Source: an uncultured Hyphomicrobiales bacterium (lineage in GTDB: Bacteria; Pseudomonadota; Alphaproteobacteria; Rhizobiales; Beijerinckiaceae). Taken from it: 64,000 nt of DNA. The first letter of the stretch is position 1. Every line of letters starts with the position of its first letter. The position numbers and the translations under genes were made by a program. Positions 58,466 to 64,000 of this stretch are shown in pieces. The stretch covers positions 1-64,000 of the forward strand of contig CAIOVE010000028.1 in NCBI GenBank assembly GCA_903861645.1. Direction: 5' to 3'. The notes beneath the pieces were generated by a model that saw nothing but the letters and a program-made list of their open reading frames with translations, did no database searches and had not been told where the DNA came from.

Positions 58466-58492
58466 GTAACAAATTGGCCCGCGCGCCGAATA
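58466..58492 (+). promoter_or_regulatory. Candidate ECF sigma autopromoter
   Basis: GTAACAA (58466-58472) and CGAATA (58487-58492) are 16 bases apart from GTAAC to CGAA, immediately upstream of the sigma factor gene. The expected transcript start (near 58498) leaves only about a dozen bases before the GTG at 58510, a very short leader. It matches the divergent copy at 58350-58377. Confidence 0.6.
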
Positions 58493-58509
58493 TCTGGAGA
58501 CGAAGGCCC

Positions 58510-59061
58510 GTGGCCGATCGCGAGGAAGAACTTGGGGCGTTGATGCGCGCGGCGGTCGCCGGCGACGCATCGGCCTATGACGTTCTGCTGCGCGCGCTGA
58601 CCCAGAGCCTTCGTCCCGTCGTGCGCTCGGCCTGCGCGCGCGTCGGGACGCCTATGGCCGATGTCGAGGATATCGTGCAGGACGTTCTGCTCGCGGTTCA
58701 CCTGAAGCGCCACACATGGGATCCCGCGCAACGGCTCGGGCCCTGGTTGCGCGCCATCGTCCATCACAAGGTCATCGATGGCCTGCGTCGACGCGGCCGT
58801 CGCGACGAGATTCCCATTGACGACGTGATCGAGGTCTTGCCCGCCGAACGGGAGGAGCCGCCGCCGTCGCGCGCGGCGCTTGACCGTTACACGGACGCGC
58901 TTGGCGGACGCCAGCGGGATGTTGTGCGCGCCATCGGCATGGACGGAGCCTCCATTGCCCAGACCGCGACGAAACTGGGCATGAGCGAGGGCGCGGTGCG
59001 GGTCGCATTGCATCGCGGCCTGTCCAGTCTCGCGCGGCTGTATCGGAGTTCGGAGTCATGA
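58510..59061 (+). CDS. ECF-family RNA polymerase sigma factor
   Basis: A 183-residue sigma factor. GTG at 58510 gives VADREEELGALMRAAVAGD, the usual lead into region 2; an in-frame ATG at 58543 is the main alternative. Region 2 has DVEDIVQDVLLAVHLKRHTW (the -10 binding part) and RAIVHHKVIDGLRRRGRR. Region 4 has IAQTATKLGMSEGAVRVALH, the helix-turn-helix for -35 binding. It overlaps the anti-sigma gene by four bases and probably drives its own gene and the divergent TPR-opgC run. Confidence 0.93.
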   Translation: MADREEELGALMRAAVAGDASAYDVLLRALTQSLRPVVRSACARVGTPMADVEDIVQDVLLAVHLKRHTWDPAQRLGPWLRAIVHHKVIDGLRRRGRRDEIPIDDVIEVLPAEREEPPPSRAALDRYTDALGGRQRDVVRAIGMDGASIAQTATKLGMSEGAVRVALHRGLSSLARLYRSSES

Positions 59062-59693
59062 ACACGGAAAGCCTGATCGCCACGCTCACGACCGACGCGG
59101 CGGCTCGCCCGCGCCGCTCTCTGGCGCGCGACTGCTGGCTGGCGTTGATTGGCGGCGCCGTTGTCGCTGTCGCCATGATGGCGGCGACCATCCATCCTCG
59201 GGCGGATTTCGCGGTGGTCGATCACGAACCGCGGTTCCTCTTCAAATTCGTTGTGTCGCTGGCGCTGGCCTTGCCCGCGGCGTGGCTTGTTTTTCGCGCG
59301 GCGCGCCCGCAGGCCAAGCCGCGCCTCGCGAGTCTGATGATCGCGCCGCTGTTGCTTATCCTGGCGTGCGCGATCGAGCTTTATTTGACGCCGTCCTCGA
59401 CGTGGGCGACGCGCGCCATCGGATCGAACGCCATATTTTGCGCGATTTGCGTGCCCCTTCTTTCCATCGCGCCGATGATCGGCCTTTTTTACGCCTTGTC
59501 GCGGGCGGCGCCGGCGAACGCGCGGTTGGCGGGTTTTGTCGCCGGACTTTGCGCCGGCGGAATCGGCGCGGCGGCCTACGCGGCCCATTGCACCGACGAC
59601 TCGCCATTGTTCGTCGCCGTCTGGTACTCCATGGGCGTCGTGCTCATAGGCGCCGTTGGCGCGCTTTTGGGGTCGCGCTATCTGCGTTGGTAA
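59058..59693 (+). CDS. NrsF/DUF1109-family anti-sigma factor
   Basis: A 211-residue protein with about six membrane segments, starting MNTESLIATLTTDAAARPRR. The C-terminal HCTDDSPLFVAVWYSMG motif is conserved in NrsF (DUF1109) proteins. These hold an ECF sigma factor at the membrane and release it under stress. In Caulobacter, NrsF cysteines sense heavy metals; here Cys residues are in LLILACAIEL, IFCAICVPL, AGLCAGG and HCTDD. Translational coupling to the sigma gene (ATGA) supports the pairing. Confidence 0.9.
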   Translation: MNTESLIATLTTDAAARPRRSLARDCWLALIGGAVVAVAMMAATIHPRADFAVVDHEPRFLFKFVVSLALALPAAWLVFRAARPQAKPRLASLMIAPLLLILACAIELYLTPSSTWATRAIGSNAIFCAICVPLLSIAPMIGLFYALSRAAPANARLAGFVAGLCAGGIGAAAYAAHCTDDSPLFVAVWYSMGVVLIGAVGALLGSRYLRW

Positions 59694-59762
59694 GGCGGCG
59701 CGGTTTGGCGTCGCGCGTCCATCGGGTTATCCTTTTTCCATTCGTGGGGGAGGATCGGGCGC

Positions 59763-61400
59763 TTGGTTTCGACGCAAGGCTATGACTACATCATCGTTGG
59801 CGCGGGTTCGGCTGGTTGCGCGCTCGCCAACCGCCTGACGGAAGACCCCGCGGCGCGTGTTCTGCTGCTGGAGGCGGGCGGTTGGGACAGCGATCCGGTC
59901 CTCGCCGTTCCGGTCATGTGGCCCTATATCCTCATCAACCGCCTGCACGACTGGAATTACTTCTCGGAGCCCGAACCCTCCATGGGCGGACGCCCCGTGG
60001 AATGCGCGCGCGGCAAGGTCGTCGGCGGGTCGTCGTCCATCAACGCGATGGCCTACGTGCGCGGCCATCGCGGCGATTATGACCGCTGGGCTTCGATGGG
60101 TCTGCCCGAATGGTCCTTCGCCCATGTGTTGCCCTATTTCCGCAAGCAGGAGGCCTGGGAAGACGGACCAAACGAATTTCGCGGCGGCGACGGCCCGCTG
60201 AAAACGAGACGCAATCGCTACGCCGACCCTCTCGTCGAGGCGTGGCGCGCCGCGGGCGTCGCGGCTGGTTACAAGATCACCGAGGATCTGAACGGCGCCG
60301 ATCAGGAAGGCTTTGGCGCCTGGCAGACAACCAACGTCGATGGCCGCCGGTGCAGCGCCTCCGTCGCCTATCTGCGGCCCGCGTTGAAACGCGCGAACCT
60401 GTCGGTCGAGACGCTGGCGCTCGTCACGGGCCTGCGCATGGAGGGCGATCGAGCGGTCGGCGTTGAATACATTCAGGGCGGTCAACGCAAATTCGCGGCC
60501 GCCGATCGCGAGGTCATCCTTTCGGGCGGCGTGATCAATTCGCCGCAACTGCTCTTGCTCGCGGGCATCGGCGACCCCGAAAAGCTGCGCGCGCATGGCA
60601 TCGCTTCGCGCATCGCCCTGCGTGGCGTTGGTGAAAATTTGCAGGATCACATTTCCGCTGGCATCGCCTACGCGCGACGGCCACCGGGGCCATTCCATCG
60701 CGCCATGCGCCTTGATCGCATCGCCCTCGCTTTTGGCGACGCCTATCTGCGCGGCAAGGGCGTGGCGACCGATCTGCCCGGTTGCGACATGGCGTTCCTT
60801 CGCACGAAATACGCCGACGCCATGCCCGACGTGCAATTCCTCACGACCGCGGCGCCAATCACCGCGCATCCGTGGTTGCCGCCGTTCAAGCAGCCCTATG
60901 CCGACGGCTTTGGCGCGCGCGCGGCCTTGCTGCGTCCCGAAAGCCGCGGGCGGGTCGAACTGGCTTCCGCCGATCCAGCCCAACCCATGCGCATCCGGCA
61001 GAATTTTCTCGCCACCGATCGCGACCGCAAGGTTCTGCGCGAGGGCCTGCGCATGGCGCGCGATGTTGGCCACCAGAAGGAACTCGCGTCCTTTATAGGC
61101 AAGGAACTGGCGCCCGCGCCGGACGCCTGGAGCGACGCGGACATCGACGCCTATGTCGCAGCGACGGGCATCACCGTGCATCACCCCATGGGCACCTGCA
61201 AAATGGGCGCGACGACGGACCCCGACAGCGTTGTCGATCCGGAGCTACGGGTGATTGGCGCGCGCAATCTGCGCGTGGTGGACGCGTCGGTCATGCCCGA
61301 CCTCGTTGGCGGCAACATCAACGCGCCCGTCATCATGATCGCGGAGAAGGCCGCCGACATGATCCGCGGTCGCGCGGCGCCGGCGCCCGCGTCCGTCTAG
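59763..61400 (+). CDS. GMC-family FAD oxidoreductase (choline dehydrogenase-like)
   Basis: A 545-residue flavoprotein with a TTG start at 59763 preceded by GGGGGAGG. FAD loop YIIVGAGSAGCALANRL is at the N-terminus; ARGKVVGGSSSINAMAYVRG and GGVINSPQLLLLAGIG are the two GMC signatures; the catalytic His lies in VHHPMGTCKMG. It would oxidise an alcohol to an aldehyde. It stands downstream of the anti-sigma gene by 69 bases, so it may be a separate unit. Confidence 0.92.
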   Translation: MVSTQGYDYIIVGAGSAGCALANRLTEDPAARVLLLEAGGWDSDPVLAVPVMWPYILINRLHDWNYFSEPEPSMGGRPVECARGKVVGGSSSINAMAYVRGHRGDYDRWASMGLPEWSFAHVLPYFRKQEAWEDGPNEFRGGDGPLKTRRNRYADPLVEAWRAAGVAAGYKITEDLNGADQEGFGAWQTTNVDGRRCSASVAYLRPALKRANLSVETLALVTGLRMEGDRAVGVEYIQGGQRKFAAADREVILSGGVINSPQLLLLAGIGDPEKLRAHGIASRIALRGVGENLQDHISAGIAYARRPPGPFHRAMRLDRIALAFGDAYLRGKGVATDLPGCDMAFLRTKYADAMPDVQFLTTAAPITAHPWLPPFKQPYADGFGARAALLRPESRGRVELASADPAQPMRIRQNFLATDRDRKVLREGLRMARDVGHQKELASFIGKELAPAPDAWSDADIDAYVAATGITVHHPMGTCKMGATTDPDSVVDPELRVIGARNLRVVDASVMPDLVGGNINAPVIMIAEKAADMIRGRAAPAPASV

Positions 61401-61410
61401 GGCGGCGGCT

Positions 61411-61626
61411 TCAATAATGTGGCGGCGGCGGTTCCGGCCCGTCGCGCCGCGGCTCCAGCGTTTGCATCTCCTCGCGCAGTTGCGCGAGACGCCGTTCGAG
61501 AAAGTCGATCTTGCGCCATTGCGCGGTCATGACTTCGTTCAGTTCCGCGATGGTCCGGTCCTGATGCGCGATGCGCGTTTCCAGCGCGTCGAGCCGCGCG
61601 GCGTCGGATGAGGGTTTTTCGCTCAT
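61411..61626 (-). CDS. slyX: SlyX family protein
   Basis: A 71-residue coiled-coil protein. DALETRIAHQDRTIAELNEV and QWRKIDFLERRLAQL form the heptad region, and the C-terminus PEPPPPHY is the SlyX ending. Function is unknown. It converges on the GMC oxidoreductase gene 10 bases away. Confidence 0.9.
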   Translation of the reverse strand: MSEKPSSDAARLDALETRIAHQDRTIAELNEVMTAQWRKIDFLERRLAQLREEMQTLEPRRDGPEPPPPHY

Positions 61627-61659
61627 GGTTGTATTCCCGCGCGTTGGGCGCTCGAATCC

Positions 61660-62388
61660 CTAGCCGCGCCCCAGAAACGGCTGACCGATCGGAAAGGCCA
61701 GCGCTTCCAGCAGATTGGTCTGGTCGGGCAGGGCCGCCATCAGCGTTGCGATCTCGGCGATGTCGGCGGCTTTCATGGCGTCCTCGGGCGGGCGGCCCTC
61801 CATGCCGGGCACCAGTTCCGTGATCGTCGAGCCCGGATGCAGGATCGACACGGTGACTCCGTGTTCGCGGCCATCGAGCGCGAGCGAGCGCGTCATGCCC
61901 TCCATCGCGAACTTGCTCGACGTGTAGCCGATGGCGTTCGGCCGTGGCGATTTCGCGCTGATGCTGCCGATGTTGATGATGCGGCCGCGCTTTTGCGCGA
62001 TCATGCGGCGCATCGCGGCGCGGCAGCAAAGAAACGTCGAGGTCAGGTTCGTGTCGATGATGTCGCGCCAGCGTTCGAGGGTCAGATCGACGGTTGGCGT
62101 GTGATCGGCGATGCCGGCCGAGTTGACCAGCAGATCGAGCTTGCCGAATTCCTTGTCCACGAACGCGAACAACGCCTCGATGTCCGCCTCGCTTCGCGCG
62201 TCGCAGGCCCGCGCGATCGCCACGCCGCCAGACTTGTTGATGCGCTCGGCGAGCGTCGCCAGCTTTTCCGCGCGGCGCGCGGCGATGATGACCTTCACGC
62301 CCTCGCGTGCGAAGGCCTCGGCGATGGCTTCTCCAATGCCGGAACTCGCGCCGGTGATGATGGCGACGCGACCTTGCAGACGGCTCAT
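61660..62388 (-). CDS. Short-chain dehydrogenase/reductase
   Basis: A 242-residue SDR. The ATG at 62388 (MSRLQGRVAIITGASSGIG) follows GAGGT; an ATG 21 bases upstream lacks a ribosome-binding site. The cofactor loop is TGASSGIG, the structural motif is NSAG, and the active site is Ser (NIGSISAKSP), Tyr (GYTSSKFAM) and Lys. RRAEKL after the second strand suggests NADP. The substrate is unknown. It follows the hydrolase gene by 10 bases on the same strand. Confidence 0.92.
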   Translation of the reverse strand: MSRLQGRVAIITGASSGIGEAIAEAFAREGVKVIIAARRAEKLATLAERINKSGGVAIARACDARSEADIEALFAFVDKEFGKLDLLVNSAGIADHTPTVDLTLERWRDIIDTNLTSTFLCCRAAMRRMIAQKRGRIINIGSISAKSPRPNAIGYTSSKFAMEGMTRSLALDGREHGVTVSILHPGSTITELVPGMEGRPPEDAMKAADIAEIATLMAALPDQTNLLEALAFPIGQPFLGRG

Positions 62389-62398
62389 GGCGTTGACC

Positions 62399-63289
62399 TC
62401 AGGCTTCATTCAGGAATGTTTCGACGAGCCGCGCGATGGCCGCGGGATCGTCGTGGTGCATGTTGTGACTGGTTTCCGGCACCTGATGGTGGCGCACGTT
62501 GCGCACCATGGCGAGGCGGCCTTCCCAGCCGCCGGGCTCCTTCGCGTAGCGCGTTGGGCGATCCGACGACAGCCAGAGCACGGGCGCCTCGATGGCGCCG
62601 AGGCAGGCGGCGACTTCCTCGCGGCGATTGGCGACGGCGAAGGGCAGCCGATGTTTCGGATCGAAGGCGACGAGAACATTGCCCTGCGCGTCGCGTCGCG
62701 AGGTATGCGCGGCAAGGAACAGCGCCTTCTCCATCGACAGCCGCGGATGCGCTTGTTTGAGCCTTTCGGCGAGCGCCTCGACGCTGGCGTAGGGGCGCGA
62801 GGACTCAGGTCCGTCGCGCCACGCCTTCAGCCATTTGGCGAGTCGCGTCGGCGTCTCGGCGGGGTCGGGGCCAGGCAGGCCAAAGCCGTCCAGCGAGACA
62901 AGCTTGCGCACCCGCTCGGGCCGAACGCCCGCGTAGAAATTCGCGACATTGCCCCCGAGCGAATGGGCGACAAGCGCGACTTTTTCATCCGGGCTGATCT
63001 GGTCGAGCAGCGCGTCGAGATCGGCGAGATAATCGTGGAACCAGTAGCCCTGCGCCGCCCAGCCGCTTTGTCCGTGGCCGCGCCAGTCGGGCGCGATGAA
63101 ATGATATTCGCCCTTGAACGCGTCGACCATGAACTGAAACGTCGCCGAGGCGTCGAGCGATCCATGCAGCAGGAAAACCTTCGGCGCGCCGGCGTCGCCC
63201 CATTCGCGCACGTGGCAGGTCAGGCCGCGGACGTCCGAGAAGCGCGACCGCGACGCGCGGCGTGGTTGGTAGGCTGCCGTTGGGTTCAT
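62399..63289 (-). CDS. Alpha/beta hydrolase
   Basis: A 296-residue hydrolase. The ATG at 63289 (MNPTAAYQPRRASRSRFSDV) is chosen over one 42 bases upstream. LLHGSLDASATF is the oxyanion region, the nucleophile is Ser in VAHSLGGNVA, and the catalytic His is probably in ETSHNMHHD. No membrane or signal segment is seen. It is likely cotranscribed with the SDR gene; the two may act on one substrate, but this is a guess. Confidence 0.9.
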   Translation of the reverse strand: MNPTAAYQPRRASRSRFSDVRGLTCHVREWGDAGAPKVFLLHGSLDASATFQFMVDAFKGEYHFIAPDWRGHGQSGWAAQGYWFHDYLADLDALLDQISPDEKVALVAHSLGGNVANFYAGVRPERVRKLVSLDGFGLPGPDPAETPTRLAKWLKAWRDGPESSRPYASVEALAERLKQAHPRLSMEKALFLAAHTSRRDAQGNVLVAFDPKHRLPFAVANRREEVAACLGAIEAPVLWLSSDRPTRYAKEPGGWEGRLAMVRNVRHHQVPETSHNMHHDDPAAIARLVETFLNEA

Positions 63290-63422
63290 CCGCGTTTCAT
63301 GCCCTTGATGTGTTCTGGACGAACTATGCACGGCGCGCGGCGGCGAGGCAACGCGGGGCTTGCTTGACTGGCCCCCGCGGCGCGCCCTACGCTGATTGCA
63401 AAAGCGATCGCGGGAGGAACGG

Positions 63423-64000
63423 GTGAATTTTCTCTGGTTTCATCTGATGCCCTACATGGATTTGCCGGCGGATTTCCGCGAGACGAATCCGTCGGTCTGG
63501 GTCGATATAAACCCGGCGCTGTTCGACCCGGCTCGCGCGCACGAAATGTACAACGATTATTTCGATGAACTCGAATACGCGGCCAAGGTCGGCTTCGACG
63601 CCGTGTGCGTCAACGAGCATCACTCCAACGCCTATGGGTTGATGCCCTCGCCCAATCTGATCGCCATGGCGCTGGCGCGCGCGACGCGCGACACCAAAAT
63701 CTGCGTGCTTGGCAATTCGCTGGCGCTCTACAATCCGCCGACGCGCGTCGCCGAGGAATTCGCGATGATCGATTGCGTTTCGGGCGGCCGCCTGATCGCG
63801 GGCTTCCCCGTCGGCACGCCGATGGACACGTGCTTCGCCTATTCCGCCAATCCAAGCCAGTTGCGGCAACGGTATCAGGAGGCGCACGACCTGATCGTGC
63901 GTTCGTGGACGGACCCCAAGCCCTTCGCGTTCAACGGGCGGTTCACGCAGCAGGCGCATGTGAACGTCTGGCCGCGCCCGGTCCAGAAGCCGCATCCGCC
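63423..64000 (+). CDS. Luciferase-like (LLM) flavin monooxygenase, 3' truncated
   Basis: The first 192 codons are in the window. GTG at 63423 follows GGGAGGAACG and gives MNFLWFHLMPYMDLPADF. GFDAVCVNEHHSNAYG is the typical barrel segment with the EHH motif, and GGRLIAGFPVGTPMD follows. LLM enzymes use reduced flavin and oxygen on diverse substrates. A possible promoter, TTGACT (63364-63369) with TACGCT (63388-63393) 18 bases on, lies upstream; this is weak. Confidence 0.88.
   Translation, partial: MNFLWFHLMPYMDLPADFRETNPSVWVDINPALFDPARAHEMYNDYFDELEYAAKVGFDAVCVNEHHSNAYGLMPSPNLIAMALARATRDTKICVLGNSLALYNPPTRVAEEFAMIDCVSGGRLIAGFPVGTPMDTCFAYSANPSQLRQRYQEAHDLIVRSWTDPKPFAFNGRFTQQAHVNVWPRPVQKPHP

Noticed and set aside
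59727-61184. 485-codon minus-strand frame inside the GMC oxidoreductase gene
   Set aside because: Shadow frame; the + strand product has all GMC motifs.

Overview
The window is about 64 kb of GC-rich DNA (coding regions look near 65% G+C) from an alphaproteobacterium, most likely of the Hyphomicrobiales (Rhizobiales). I infer this from the S10-spc-alpha ribosomal cluster in its alphaproteobacterial form (tuf upstream, adk kept after secY, no rpmJ, infA or rpsD), an ATP12-type F1 chaperone gene, a short adenylate kinase, a BoxR-type regulator and an ECF sigma/NrsF (DUF1109) pair. I cannot name a genus. No tRNA, rRNA, CRISPR array, insertion sequence or phage gene was seen, and no stretch over 300 bases lacks a gene.

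Layout. (1) 1-14807: the end of tuf, then rpsJ-rplCDWB-rpsS-rplV-rpsC-rplP-rpmC-rpsQ-rplNXE-rpsNH-rplFR-rpsE-rpmD-rplO-secY-adk, then a separately promoted rpsM-rpsK-rpoA-rplQ block closed by a terminator. Several gaps hold GC-rich palindromes or hairpins. (2) 14908-23309: housekeeping and accessory genes: a GT4 glycosyltransferase, a periplasmic HtrA protease, two substrate-binding proteins, a glutathione transferase, a fluoride channel coupled to an RluC-type pseudouridine synthase, an AhpD-like protein and ATP12. (3) 23316-26562: a cysH-cysD-cysN sulfate assimilation operon of the APS-reductase type. (4) 26772-32063: propionyl-CoA carboxylase beta and alpha genes separated by a VOC dioxygenase gene and a hypothetical gene. 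The alpha gene carries an in-frame amber codon at codon 32. (5) 32082-36814: a Bug-type binding protein, a dehydrogenase-rhodanese fusion, an MmcQ/YjbR protein, a KirBac-type potassium channel, a DUF599 membrane protein and a DUF3253 protein. (6) 36903-45248: a full-length 5-oxoprolinase-type enzyme, a SelD-associated-type flavoprotein, and a BMP-type ABC transporter lacking its binding protein. (7) 45328-54169: an aromatic acid divergon. boxR, a hydratase/dehydrogenase fusion and an oxidoreductase run one way; DUF4863, benzoate-CoA ligase, an alpha/beta hydrolase and feruloyl-CoA synthase run the other. TGCA-N6-TGCA repeats lie between. (8) 54288-59693: an ECF sigma factor plus NrsF anti-sigma gene, divergent from a tight run (TTC38-like TPR protein, membrane protein, OpgC acyltransferase, esterase). 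Both directions carry the same GTAACAA/CGAATA promoter-like motif. (9) 59763-64000: a GMC oxidoreductase, SlyX, an SDR, an alpha/beta hydrolase and the start of a luciferase-like monooxygenase.

How the genes work together. The first block supplies ribosomes, RNA polymerase alpha and the Sec channel. The cys operon makes sulfite from sulfate without APS kinase. The pcc genes would feed propionyl-CoA to methylmalonyl-CoA. The box divergon activates aromatic acids to CoA thioesters and probably carries out lower beta-oxidation-like steps, although boxABC are not in view. The sigma/NrsF module looks like a self-regulated stress switch for an envelope operon. It is the strongest candidate here for an undescribed system.
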